Of a DNA stretch of 64,000 nucleotides, positions 10,116 through 22,435 are shown one piece after another (position 1 is the stretch's first letter; the number at the start of each line of letters is the position of its first letter). The notes under the pieces are model-generated. The model was given only the letters and a program-made list of their open reading frames with translations. It was not told the origin of the DNA and searched no databases. Source of the DNA: Sphagnum compactum (lineage: Eukaryota; Bryophyta; Sphagnopsida; Sphagnales); contig OZ234504.1 of assembly GCA_965153455.1 (NCBI GenBank), forward strand, positions 11,408,001 to 11,472,000, written 5' to 3'. A program made the translations under genes and the position numbers.

Positions 10116-11619
10116 ATGGGAACAACAGTTTTGGTACATTCGTGTGTTTCAGTGTGCGCTTTGCACCGCAGTTCCTTGCCGTCAAGACGATGGGAAAGCC
10201 GTGTAATATCAGGACAGGCAAGTCGGTCCAGGCAGCAGCGGTTGTTTACAGTGAAAGCTGCGGGTGTGTTGGATTTTTCCATTGTTCTTTCTAGGATCCA
10301 ATCCGAGGTTTGTGTATCTCTCCTCCCAACAACTTCTCTGCCTTCCCCTCTATGCAATCTTTTGTGCTATCAACACCTATTCCTCTGTGGAAGTGATGTT
10401 AGCATTCTTTGATGAGTATTTTCTGTGCACAATTTAGCAGCATTTTGTATGCTCATTGACAGGCGTGCAGCACAATGATTTGCAGAGGAGAAAATTGTTT
10501 TTGGGAGACTCACAAATTGGTGGACAACAATGCGGTCTGGTTTTTGGAAAGAGCTTGAATCCTTCATGGAAATTAAGGTGCAGCTTAGGAGGCAACACTG
10601 CAGGTGGAAACCAAGCAGAGTCATTGTCATCTCAGGGAAACTGGCCAGGTTCAGCTCCAGAGAATGGCCTAGGATCATCAGTAAGTACTTCCTCAAATGC
10701 ATCACTTCCTCAAAGAATTACCCAATTTGCAGAAGCATTTTGGCGGTTTGTTCGGCCACACACAATTCGAGGAACTTTCATTGGCGCTACAGCTTTGGTT
10801 GTCAGAGCTTTGATCGAAAACCCAGCACTCATAGATTGGTCACTGTTGCCAAAAGCTTTGCGAGGCCTTCTTGCACTCCTTTGTGGAAATGGATATATTG
10901 TTGGCATCAACCAAATATATGATGTTGGGATTGACAAAGTGAACAAGCCTTTCCTTCCAATTGCTTCTGGAGATCTTTCGATTCCTGCAGCTTGGGTGCT
11001 TGTTTTAGGGTTAGCAATTGTAGGCATAAGTATAGTTGCCACAAATTTTGGACCACTCATCACATGCCTGTACTCGTTTGGTCTCTTTCTTGGAGGGATC
11101 TATTCTGTTCCACCATTGCGTTTGAAACAACATGCTGTTCCAGCATTTCTCATCATAGCAACAGTTCGTGGTTTTCTGCTAAATTTCGGTGTGTACTATG
11201 CCACCAGGGCAGCACTGGGACTCCCTTTCATATGGAATCCTTCAATAGTGTTCATCACAGGATTTGTGACAGTTTTTGCCACAGTCATAGCTATCACAAA
11301 GGATCTTGCAGACATTGAAGGCGACAAGAAGTATAAGATTTCAACATTTGCAACAAAGTTAGGGGTTCGAAACATCTCATTTCTTGGTGCAGGTTTGCTG
11401 CTGCTGAATTACATTGGTGCAATCTTTGCTGGACTTTATTTGCGTGGTGCATTCCGGACGCAGGTTATGGTGCCTGCCCATACTATCCTAGGAATTGGCC
11501 TTGTCTACCAGACCTGGTTGTTACATGCAGAAAAATACTCAAAAGATGCGATTGCTGGTTTCTATCGGTTTGTATGGTATCTCTTCTACTCAGAATACAT
11601 CCTGCTACCATTCATGTAG
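10116..11619 (+). CDS. HST: Homogentisate solanesyltransferase, plastid
   Basis: Two exons, 10116-10263 and 10463-11619, join in phase 1 and encode 434 residues. The enzyme is a UbiA-family prenyltransferase of the plastid envelope. It decarboxylates homogentisate and adds the solanesyl chain, giving 2-methyl-6-solanesyl-benzoquinol, the plastoquinone-9 precursor (Arabidopsis PDS2). Exon 1 encodes a typical transit peptide (Ser/Arg-rich, few acids). The UbiA aspartate motifs NQIYDVGID (about residues 199-207) and KDLADIEGD (about 329-337) are intact. Family blocks include [57 protein letters not shown] and the C-terminal [18 protein letters not shown]. These fit HST better than the related tocopherol enzyme HPT/VTE2. 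The whole mature protein lies in one exon, which is unusual because I recall several introns in the Arabidopsis gene. Start 10116 is chosen because the HCF107-like copy has an ATG at the same place. Confidence 0.93.
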
Positions 11620-14484
11620 CTTGAAATCTTGGTTGGTAATTTTCAGAGTGGACTCAACTCCTTTCTGCAATTCTTTGCTGGAAATTGTAAAAATTTGAAA
11701 CACTGGAAACAAAATTCCAGGTGTACTACAATTTTACTTGATTTTTCTTTGTTGATTCAGTTTCTGCAGAGTGTTTCCTTGGCTCAGATTTGTTGTGCAG
11801 GGCTCTTCTACAGTGCTGAAGCCATAAATTTGCTCAGGGCTACTACAAGGCAGGTGTGGATGCATTCATAACAAATGTAGATGGGTTGAAGTGCCATCAA
11901 GAACTTTTCACACTGGATTTTGAGGTATGGTCCTTCACTACCCATCAGGATCTTGTCATCTGTGAAGGATTGTAGATATTTTTATGAAGCCAGTGTGTCA
12001 ACTATAAACCACTGTATTGTGATCTGAAGGTATTTTGGTAACGACTGTTGAGCTCTGGTTGGACTAGGAAGGAAATGAGGGTCCCACCTAGTATTCAATG
12101 ACTCTAAACAGCAAAGCATTTGTGTAGTTGTTTCGAGCAGCAAAAGGGATTAAGGTGATGTACAACACAAGTCTTAGTATCAAAGATGGACTGTTATGGT
12201 CAATGTCTCAAAGCTAGATGTTGGATGACTGCTATAATCAAACAATTTGAGTGGGATTCATGTTCCACTGCAATGGACATTACCATGACTTCAGCTTTTA
12301 CACACTTATCTCCACTTGCCACCAAGAGTTGATGGAAGTTAGAGGCAAGTAATGGCATGTAGTCATTGCCATTCATGATGAAGGTGATGGTTTGATACTT
12401 TGTGAGTGACACTCACAAAGTACTAGACAACAGGCTATACAAGGTAAGCACAGGTAAGCACTCCATGTGCAAGCCCAGGGAATTCGCATGTGGCAGAATA
12501 TAATTAATGCTTGTTACATGTTACAAAGATTGGATCATTTTGTCTTGCAATGATTGTTAAGCACTAGGAGAATGCATCAAGATCATCAATTCAGAGTAGC
12601 CATTGATGCTCCTTGAAATTCCATTTGGAAATAGTTGTGTTGGATTCACATCAAGAGTCATGTTTGCAATTTTGCATTGCAAGATGATTATACTTGGCAA
12701 GCTATGAAAGAACCAAGGACTATGATTTTATTGAAGTTTTTAAGGAAATTTAGTAGATAGCACTGAAATCACCCTTGTTACCTTCTAGAATAACCAATTC
12801 TTGACACCAGTTGTGCACAAATTGTAACCAAATTTCCAATGGTATATTCCTCTGAAAACTTGTCTTGGGTTTCTAGCCTTTCAACTGGTACACTCCCTAA
12901 ATATAAGCAAATGAAAATGACCATAAAGAATTGCACTGAATTAAATCTAAGTAAGAGAAAAAAGCGCTCATAAAAATCATAACACGTGGCAATCATCATT
13001 AATCAGGACTTCCAGCAATGATGACTTTGAATCATGAAATAACTTCAGAATGCAAAATCTTGCATACTTCACATTTTCCGCATTACATACCCATATCTAC
13101 TGGATTGGATCATGATAAAGGCTTGCAGGAATGTGGACAACATTTCCAGGACTTAACAGCCATTCCTTCTGCTTCCAAGAACTGACTGAACAAAGAATAA
13201 ACTACCTCACAGTTAACATTCAATGCAAGCTATGAATAGCAATTCTATGCAATCAAAAGAAATGACCAAAGCGGAAAAGTTGCTTAGTGACCTTTAATAT
13301 GAGCAGCAACTGCATTTCCTAATAAAGTACTCTAAAAGTTTGAACATAGTCAAAAAGCCACATACTTACAAGAGAAACTTGCCTTCAATAACCATTGACT
13401 TACAAACTCTCCTGTTTGCTTCTTTCCAAAAGTTGACTTGTCCTGTTCAATAAAATACACCTGCATTCAACACTCATAATTAAATCAGAAGTGGAATTCC
13501 TGGCAAAATTAATGCTACTTGAGACCCTGGCCACTGAAGTAAGACTCCTGTAAGTGGTGCATCTTGTCATCAAGATCAACTGGGCTCATTATTTGCTGAC
13601 ATCAAATCAACCACGCTCATCAATCAAGATAGTATCATATCTCAACTAACATTTTGACTAGACTTCCAAACTAACCATAGAGTTACATGTGTCCCAAGTT
13701 CATCACTGGAATTAAAATAACTGGGAAGGATGTGTACTCCAATGTATCTTACAGATGATAGCCTTGTTTTCATGTGCTATGAGTTCATCTAAAGTGGTGC
13801 ACCTGTGCCACTCTTCACATTTTCAACGTATTCATCACTGGCCAGCTGTGTGTTAAAGAACTAAAAACTTAAAAACAAAAGAACCTGCATCCAGAGGAGT
13901 TATCAGAACTACCAACTGCCTAAATACTATCAATCGAACAAGTCAGAGTTCCTCAAGATGATCACCTAACCTTGTGCAACTATAATGAACACATGCTTCT
14001 ATGGATACAGAGATCTGAATGTCCTCAAAGGAATGAAAATTATGAAACCTGGTTCCACCCAATAAGACCTGAATTTTCTCAGCCTCTCCTTCAGCAGCCG
14101 CATTTTGATCATTGTGCCTCTCTCCCTTGCTTTCCTGGTACATTACTAGCCTTCATCTCTAATGCACATTTCTGCCTTCAAGTCCTGACATTGAAGGCTA
14201 CATTCCTTGAAATATACAGTAGTAAAGTGCCTCTTGTTGGGCAGCCTGCCTGTTTCCCTATGGAAAGCAGGTTTGAGGTTTGTAACCTTTGAGGCATAAC
14301 CAGTCTGCTGATAGTTGCCCACAAATTGACTCTCTTGACACCCTCACTCAGAAGGGTACTTTGATGACCAATAAAACCTCATGAAGGTCACATTACAAAC
14401 CTCCAGAGCTTGACTACTCCCAACAAAGGTTCAGTCAAGGTGTTTGCTCACTCCTTTGACAGTTTCATGTCTCTGCACTTCTTT
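11620..14484. other. Intergenic DNA between the convergent HST and HCF107-like genes
   Basis: It should hold the 3'UTRs of both genes. Stretches such as 12200-12412 and 13972-14292 stay open but show no family similarity, and I could not place splice sites that make a protein. Composition is intermediate. Nothing else is supported. Confidence 0.5.
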
Positions 14485-17400
14485 CTACCTCCTGGTTCGA
14501 GCCCCATACCTCCATGGAAATTTTTCCTTTAGAAAGGCTTCTACATCAAACTCCTCATCTGCTCTCTGTAAGTTTTCTAGTGCTCTAGATTCCTCAGGAC
14601 CTGCTTGAGATGTTTTCTTTGTTGCACTCTTGGACCATGGGAACCGATCCTCAAGCTTCAAAAGCCCCTTGATACGACTGATAGCTGGAGCCAGCATGTC
14701 ATTTAGGTTCATATTCCACGGGATGTCATCCACCACCTCTGTTCTCTGCACATTGACAAGTATATATACATGATATGATGAATGGCAGCTACAAGATACT
14801 TAATATTCTTCAATGAATTTCCCCACTGGACTTGTTAGTGTATAGGCAAATTGAAGTGGCAAGAATAGAGTGGACGATTCAGCGGTTGGCACATTGCACC
14901 ACTTTCTTGAAATACACTAAGAGAGTCATCTCTTCAGTCATCCATCCACTACACTTGCTGCACCTGTTTTGAGAATTCTCCACCCAACAAAGCAAGCAAA
15001 GAGGGGTGGGGGAGAAATCATGTTACCTGTTGAAAGCAGAGGTTGCGGAGCTCATCAGCACGCACAGCATTGCCTTGACGCTCTTCCATAGCAGCCCAGG
15101 ACATCCAGGTGGGCACATTCTGAGAGTCCACTCTCAAAGCACATTTAAATAGAACTCGTGCCAATCCAATATTCTCCTCCCGTTCTTCCAGGATTCCCCA
15201 GGCCTGACAAACCAAGGTCAAATCTGATTGGTCTCATTGGTCACCAAGGAGCTCAAGGCATCACCCATGATTTTAATCTTACATGGCCCACTCTGACAAC
15301 CATCTAATAGTGCCCTTCGATGGCCTCGGTCCCAAATGCTTCCTACGCAATCTAAATTTTTTGTGTGTCAGAGCGACCTTGGAGGTACCTGAAATGCTCG
15401 GACTGCATCCATACTCTTAGAGTCAACTGAAACAGCCCTTTGAAACAACTCTCGAGCAGCAGCAAGGCTGCCTTCTTTCCACTCAATCCAACCGAAGGCC
15501 TGCAGCATTTCTTGCCTGTCAGCTAATCACCTTCAACTGCCTCACTTCTGCCAAACATTACTCTCTGAGGCACCACTGAAATTTCATCAGTTCTCACTAG
15601 ATGGTGAACGGACTTCAATTCAGTTCAAGAGAAACTCATCTCTACAGGATATCTAATGCTTACAAGAAAGTGGGAGAAGGTAAGACTAGCAGGAGTGCAT
15701 GGCTATAGAGGCAAGACATACTATCCAGACAGGTTGATGGTTGGGATCCACAGCAATGGCACGCTTAAGGAGATCACGAGCAATGCCAGGATGGCTACAG
15801 TGATACTCGAACAGTGCAAATGCTTGCAGGAGCACAGGATCCCTTGTGTTGAGCTCATAGCCTCGATGAAAAAGCTGCCTAGCACGTTCATTGTTGCCTT
15901 GTTTAGCCTCAAACAAGGCCCAGGCTTGCCATACATGCCGATTCTTGGGACTTGCTTCTAACCCTTTCTGCCACATGACCCACAACCATACATGAATGCA
16001 AAGATGTGGATCTACCACAGGCACGTAGAAAATGAGAACTGACAAATCCATACAAAGAACAATTTTGGTACAAGCAAAGATTCCACATTTATGAGCACAC
16101 CATGCAACCTTGCAAACCTGGAATAATTGACGTGCAGTGGCAGCATTGCTCTGCTCCGACTCCATGAGAGCCCAAGCCTGTCATAACACAACCAAATGCA
16201 AGGAGTATTTGAGAAATTGGAAGCAATTAGCTACAGCACAAGAGCAAGAAAGAGGCTGAGTATATTAGATATGTGATGTCTGAAAACCTACAGTTGAATG
16301 CCAAGTGAAACATCTCACCAGCCAACTAGCTGCACTCTTTGGATTTGTCCTGGTAGCCTTGTCAAACAGCAAGCGAGCCTGCTCAAACCTGGCTGCTTTG
16401 ACTTCAATGCATGCAAGTGTTTGGAAGATATATTCGTTGGCCCCGCAGTTTTTCAGCCCTTTGTTCAGCAGCCCTCTGGCCTTTTTAGTGTCACCCTCAC
16501 GAAACTCCAACACAGCCCAGGCATGCCATGCTGCAGCGTGCGACTTATCAGCCACTGTAGCTGCATCAAAAAGCTTCCTTGCCTTGCTGCTGTTGCCACT
16601 CCTGTCCTCCAGCACTGCCCATGCCTGTCATTCAACCCCACGAATGCTCTCACCATCTTCCCTTTTTCTGCCCAAATAATATGATCTGCAATCTTACAAG
16701 TAGTCACAAAGCAGCTAGTCATTCTGAAACTGCTACGCCGGCAAGCTGGAAGAATAGTACCTGCCAAATGTAGGCATTCTCACCACGAACAGCCTGACAA
16801 CCATCTTCATACACCTTCCTTGCTTCTTGAACCTTGTTCATTCTTGTCAGCAAATTCCCCAGTGCTACATATGGCCGGCCATCATCAGGCCAGTCTCTGA
16901 TGCACTGCCACCAACCCAGTTTCATGTGAGTGAAGCAGTGACCTTACAACCAAAAGATACTAGATGATAAGTTTCTATGCCCAGAATGCACTAGTCCAGA
17001 AGCACATGGGAGGCACAACACAGCAACCAAGAGAAATTCACAAGACGACAGCCACCCTAAACCCTAAACCCTAATACACAAAGAACAAAGGGTTCAAGTC
17101 CCAGATAGACAGGACAACACAAGAACAAGAACAAGGTGGCACCTGCTTCAACCGGATTGCAGCCTCCTTATACATGCCTCTCTGCCGCTGGGTGCGTGCC
17201 CAATACAGCTGCAAATCCAAGTTGATGCTCAATCGCTGATACGGCTTGCCTGGCTCCCCTACCAATGACACAGCCAGAGTTGTCTTTGTGCCTTCACTGC
17301 CCATCACTGCTACATCCACATCCCTCCGCCAGACACTCTTTGATGCATCATGTCTCTTTGCTGTGACTGCCAGTCCTTGAGCATCTGGTGATACATTGCT

Positions 17401-18724
17401 TCTTCCTGCCACTAACTCCTCTTTCATTGTAACAAGATTGCTGAAACCAGAATCATCTATACTAGATATAATAGTTTCCTTTCCTGCAAATGATGCTGAT
17501 GATGATGATGCCTTTGATCTATACTGCCATTTGTAGTAAGGCCTCTCAGCTTGTTGTACAGCCAACCCTAACTTTGCCTCCAAATCTCTCAAACCCTGTA
17601 CCTTGGTCTTATTGCTGGCAGTCCTTCCTGTACCAACCTCCATGTCAACCCTTCTAGACAGCTCTTCTTCTCTACCTCTGTCATTCCCCATATTCACCTC
17701 TAGTCTGGTCCCCAACCCTTCTCCATCTTTCCTTGTCTTCTCTGTGTTCTCATTTGGTTCTTTTGTGCCTACAGTAGCTGGCTGGTCTAATTTCTCAACT
17801 GTTGTCTCCTCCATCTCTCCATTCTTGTTTAGACGTGGTGAGTCTGGATTGACTCGCCACAACAACACTTCATTTTCACTATCCTCTACTTGAAAAGATC
17901 GCTTTGCCACTTCACAGCCTCGGGGCAGAGTGATAGTATTATATTGCAATAGAATGCTTGGTCCTTCCAAAAAGGGACAGGGCAATGATAGCACATTACT
18001 GTATGAGAGGAATTTGTGAGCCCTCAGAATCACGATTTTCCTCTGCAAACCAATTCCAATTTGCAACAATGAGCAATGAATTCTGGTCACTGTTCAGGCA
18101 ACAAATTTGTATAGGATAGTGGCAGGTTCAGAGTGTATTCTGTTATTTGAGGGCATGGGAACGAGGGCAGTAGCTTGAGCTCCCGAGTCCAAAAACAACA
18201 GAATATCTGATGTGACCTACCATTAAGCTACTTAAAAACCTGACCTAATTTGAAATTGTGCAAGGAGGTTATGCTTGGTAAGGTGTGTCTCATTATCTCC
18301 GAGGAAGGTTCTGTTTGGGAAGGAACCTCCAAAATAGAAAGGAAAAATTAGGTCACGTTTTTAAGATCAAAGCATGGCTCCCCCCACGGCGAGATCTACC
18401 CTTCAAACATTCATGCTAGGTCAATTCGCAGCCTGGATGGAATCGAAGGAAGCTTAGACACAGCACAGGAAAGAGGAAAGAAACACCAACTTTAGATATT
18501 GTTGTTGTTCTGGCCACAATAATAAGCGGACACCAATCCACTGTAGTTTTAGTAGCTCCTAACACATACGCAGCTTTCAAGCGCCGCCGCCTCAACTTCC
18601 ATGTCTCCCCTGACCACAACTCGCCCGTTTCCAATTGCCGTCCTGACGGCAAGGAGCTTCTATGCAAAGTGCTAACTGAAACACACGAGTATGCCGAAGT
18701 TGCTGCTACTGCTACAGTCGCCAT
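14485..18724 (-). CDS. HCF107: HCF107-like HAT/TPR RNA-binding protein, plastid
   Basis: Nine exons: 18724-18570, 18082-17143, 16904-16761, 16624-16319, 16177-16118, 15967-15722, 15499-15389, 15203-15027, 14745-14485. They total 799 residues. Introns 2-8 are all phase 0 and GT-AG. From about residue 330 the protein is a chain of HAT (half-a-TPR) helices, e.g. WPDDGRPYVALGNLLTR, YEDGCQAVRGENAYIWQ, LFDAATVADKSHAAAWHAWA, NEYIFQTLACIE and PRDPVLLQ-like TRDPVLLQAFALFEYH. The C-terminus carries QQRTEVVDDIPWNMN. All this follows Arabidopsis HCF107, which binds the psbH 5' leader and is needed for psbH and psbB expression. Residues about 90-310 are K/E/S-rich and poorly conserved. The first exon is the least certain. 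I chose it because donor GC|GTATGT and acceptor CCAG|A keep phase, and it encodes a transit peptide. An alternative acceptor TTTGCAG at 18043 is phase 0 and would need another first exon. Confidence 0.88.
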
Positions 18725-19205
18725 CTTCTTGTGCTCCGCAACAGAAGATATGCGTGCAGATGCCAAAACCGAAATAGATGAAGACAAAAACAAAACAGAG
18801 CCGAGAGCGAAAGAAATTCGCTGCTGTAAACTAACTACGCGAGTACTTGATGCAGCTAGTCTCCAGCACCAGCAGCACAACTTCGATAACAGCAATGATG
18901 ATAAAGAGAGCATCATTAGCACTGCTCAGTGTGTGACCCCTGCACATCAGAAATGGATGTAGAAATATGCCAGTTTGGATCAGCAAAATAGTTTTGGCCC
19001 AACATTTTGGCACAGTCTGAGTGCATCTCCAGCAGTGCTCAGTCTGTCATCCTGCAAAAAATATTTCTCACATCCAAGTTTAGTTACTTACTTTTTCTCA
19101 ACCCACCCATAAAACCGAAACTGAGACTGCCAAATATGTGGGAGAATTGTAATAGCAATCTGATAGACCAATCAAACTATCTAGCCATTCAACAACGGCG
19201 TAACG
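18725..19205 (-). promoter_or_regulatory. Promoter region of the HCF107-like gene, inverted copy of the HST promoter
   Basis: On the minus strand, 19205 to 19010 reads GATTGGTCTATCAGATTGCT, TCTCCCACATATTTGGCAGT, GGTTTTATGGGTGGG, AACTAAACTTGGATGTGAG and ACTGAGCACTGCTGGAGATGC. These are the same blocks, in the same order, as upstream of HST. A second ACTGAGCA block at about 18930 and a GGAGCACAAGAAG leader just before the ATG also match the HST leader. Homology continues without a break into the coding exon. Confidence 0.65.
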
Positions 19206-19296
19206 ATTTGAAGTGCCTTTTACCAACCTCTACACCCTGTACACAAATGCTGAGCCAAACTAATACGATTTGACTTTTCTTCATCTAATTCATTTA

Positions 19297-19520
19297 TTTA
19301 CAGGGTTACATACTGTGCACCGATGGAGTTGCTTTGAGGCTTAGTAAGTGGCACAGCCAATCATAATAATTGGTCCAGGTGATTTGCTATTAGTGGTCTT
19401 CCACCTATTTGGAGTCCCAATTTTAGTTTTATGGGTGGGATTGCAAAAAAGTAAATAACTAAACTTGGATGTGAGAAATGTTTTTGCAGGGTCACATACT
19501 GAGCACCGCTTGGGATTGTC
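19297..19520 (+). repeat. Orphan copy of the HST/HCF107 promoter element
   Basis: The copy begins with a partial end block (GGGTTACATACTGTGCACCG, 19303). It then has a full run of AGCCAATCATAATAATTGGT, TTGGAGTCCCAATTTTAG, TTTTATGGGTGGGATTG, CTAAACTTGGATGTGAGAAA and GGGTCACATACTGAGCACCG. It faces away from the HCF107 promoter, making a head-to-head pair with it. No transit-peptide exon follows. Confidence 0.65.
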
Positions 19521-20620
19521 TGACGATGATGATATGACGAAACACTTCTGCAACACCCGAAGGTCAGGAAGAGGACACCAGCAGGCCAACGCGAGAAGCG
19601 AAAAGATAGGTAACGATCGCGGAATATCGTTGTTATACGATAATAATTTTTTGTCTCCATTGGGGTAGTTTTAACCTTCATCTCAAGGTCTCAAGGCCAG
19701 GAAGTTCAGTCCCATTGTGCACAAAACCGTCATCACCTACAATGGTGTAAATCCCAGATGTGGTACTACACTCAATGTGATGCAAAAATACCATGTCTCA
19801 ACGTCATCATTTGCTGATTGAAAAATCTCAAAACTGCAGTTATGGTGGCAACTGACCTCCGGAAGCACAGATTCTCTAGGTATCCGATGATCCAATTGAG
19901 AATCCGTTCACTGAGAATGCACGAACCGCTATATCTCTTGCATCATTGTAAGCTCAATTGGCTTGCACGATTTGAGGCTTCACGTAAAATGCTCTTTCTT
20001 TGTGTACTAGTAGTACTTGCAACAGTGAAGTTCTGCAACACAATTCAGTAGTAGGAGAAGGAGGAGCAGGATGGATGGAAGATGATGATGCTGATGATGA
20101 TGATGATGATTACATTCAAGAAATTTTTCACAAGAGAATTTTCCTATCAAAATACCAATGCTTGCAAATCTGCAGCTCATTTGTGATGGATGATCGAGCA
20201 TTTCCAAGAGACTTGTTCATGCTGCAATCTTTTGACAAAAAAATTGCAGGGCAGACATTCATTTTGTCAAATCCCAAAAGAAAGCTTCGTACCCATTTAT
20301 ACATTTTGGTTGCCTACTACGTACATGAGTCTGTTTTTGTATGTAACATTTTTGGCTTTTCTTCTCTTTCATGATCAGGTACATGTTGAACAAAAATGGC
20401 AGCAAAATGCATTTAATCCTCAACAATGCTCATAATAGAATCATGATCTCCTCTTGTACCCACCACTTGAAGCACGGTCTACTGTTTCGTGTTACTGGAA
20501 TCCTCACCTGCAACAACCAAAGCAAACAGTTTTAGACCACATGAAAGTAGCAGCAACCAAAGTGGCAAGCCTAGATATCTAACAAGGTTGCTGTATGGAA
20601 TAGTACAAAGTGGGTGGCTC
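19521..20620 (+). other. Downstream of the orphan promoter copy; no supported gene
   Basis: Open frames at 19818-20051 and 20000-20374 do not match a family. The second contains a run of Asp codons made by a GATGAT microsatellite at about 20078-20110. A canonical-looking donor (GATAG|GTAACG) sits at 19610. If the orphan promoter is active it would transcribe this stretch, but I see no conserved protein. Confidence 0.3.
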
Positions 20621-20626
20621 AACATA

Positions 20627-20707
20627 TTTGGAGTGATACTATTACATCTGCATTCAAGCATACACTGGTCCTCTTTCTTCAAACATCTTTGCAAGGCGTG
20701 CCAAAGC
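20627..20707 (-). pseudogene. Possible shikimate-kinase-like exon fragment
   Basis: After a TTTGTACAG acceptor on the minus strand the frame reads ALARLAKMFEERGPVYA and, two bases further in another frame, NADVIVSLQ. Shikimate kinases of plants carry a similar stretch (L..L.EERG..YANADVRVSL) near the C-terminus. The two-base shift breaks the reading frame and I found no upstream exons with the P-loop. The similarity is short, so this is tentative. Confidence 0.3.
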
Positions 20708-20759
20708 CTGTACAAACATAACAATGGATAATGTGTGGTCAGCTCAAGCAACCAGAAAT

Positions 20760-22430
20760 TCTACGTTTTGCTAGTACAATTGTCCAGGGATTTCTTCTGC
20801 ACAAGAAAAAAAGAAAAGTTGATCGTCTGTTTTCTATGTGCATTTCGTCCAAAGATAATAGGTTGAACAAAGCTATATTGACACTATCTTCCTCACTGCT
20901 GGCCTGCTAATCCGGGCATCCTTTTTTTTCACAAAACAAAAATGTTGTCAAATTTTTCTTGAACTCACATCTTCATGCTCTTCCTCACAAGTGCCATGGA
21001 GTCCATGAGTTTGCATTGCTCAGGCTTTTGGTGCAAATCTATCAGATATGCATGATTCAAATCGTAGGAAAAATCTCCACAACAACACTTTGAAGGTAAC
21101 ACAACGATGAGTACAAACATAACCTGTATATGATCTCACACTGTGCTGCACTAGGACCTTGGTTGCTACCTCAGAAAATTCTTACAGCTCACCATTCAAA
21201 GCAGGACTTCCAACTTTGCAGCATTGTGACCTCATGAAGAAATAGGTTAATAATCATGCTGTTGTAAACAAGAGAAGGGGGCAACACAGAAATATGCAGA
21301 GACCTACAATAAATTCTCACATTCAAACAAAGTGTCCACACACATTCTCTGCCCAATTACATCACAGCATGAGATTTAAACATTTCACAAGCTTCGCTAT
21401 CTATGGATATGCTCTTAGTAGGATCATACCCTCATAGTGTACTAGTTCTTAGTCTTTTGTTCTCTTGGCATCCAAACTACAATTTCCAAAACGAGTCCTT
21501 AGCCCACACCCACACACTTAACTTGACATTCAAATGAACAATTTCTTCAAGCTACATTTTCCACAATTACCACATCAATGTTCCACCACAGCAAAACCAG
21601 TAACACACAAACCACCCAACTCAAGATTCAAACATTAAACAACTACTCTCCTACATAATCTGCCCCAAAGCAATCTTGCTCAACAACATAAATGACACCA
21701 AACAGTAAATGATAAAATGCATGCTTGCTAGCACTATAACAGATCCAGATAACCATATTGCTTTACGATTTTCACATGCATGATCTGCAACTCATACCCA
21801 GATCCAGATAACCATAGTGCTTTATGATTTCCACCCGCATGATCTGCAACTCATATCTCTGCTTTCCTCCCCCAACAATTTCATCTGTTCCATACACTGC
21901 CACTATACCCCCTGCATATTTTTAACTTACAAATCAACACATATCTCAACTAGACCCGAAAAATACAAGAAATCCAACCCAATTCACAATTTTATTTATG
22001 AGCTAACTTCAGTAATAATGCATGACCACATTCAAATCTACTGAAAACAAAACCAAAACCTTCCATATGCAAAACTAACTGTCTACCAAAGAGGGATGAG
22101 ATAGGAAACCAAACTTTTTACCCCTTATCACCAAACAATTGATAAGATTGCAGGCCTGAGTGAACCAGCCCCCATGATTGCACCAGTTGGCAGTTCTGTG
22201 CATAGGATGGGCTGGATGATTCACCTCTTTTTCATTCGCCTTTTTACCTTACGTTAACCAGCATTCTACCACAATCAATCTTTTTTTGGCTGTTAACCTT
22301 TGACCATATTTTTGGGGTTGCCAAATTTTTCCCAACCCTGACCTCCGTACTACCCACCCACCTAGCTACCCTACTGACCTAAATTTTAGCCTTGCCTACA
22401 AACTAACAATTAATCCCTTACTTACCTTGG
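20760..22430. other. Intergenic DNA without a supported gene
   Basis: AT-rich with mixed composition. A phrase of about 45 bp ending in CCACATGCATGATCTGCAACTCATA occurs twice near 21745-21855 (CAGATCCAGATAACCATA is shared), a small local duplication. No coding signal. Confidence 0.4.
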
Positions 22431-22435
22431 CAAAA

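Noticed and set aside
10683-10734. Possible small intron in HST exon 2 (GTAAGT at 10681, CAG at 10732)
   Set aside because: The phases do not match, so splicing would break the frame.
10710-11063. Minus-strand open frame inside the HST body
   Set aside because: Antisense to the conserved UbiA region; no family match, frame arises from the HST codons.
16298-16684. Plus-strand open frames of about 125 residues
   Set aside because: They lie antisense to the well-supported HAT-repeat exon C (16319-16624) and are Pro/Ser/Leu-rich shadows of it.
18416-18922. 168-residue minus-strand open frame taken as one gene
   Set aside because: Only its middle part (from 18724 to 18570) matches the HST first exon. 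Beyond the GTATGT donor it reads into the intron, so it is one exon of the HCF107-like gene, not a separate gene.
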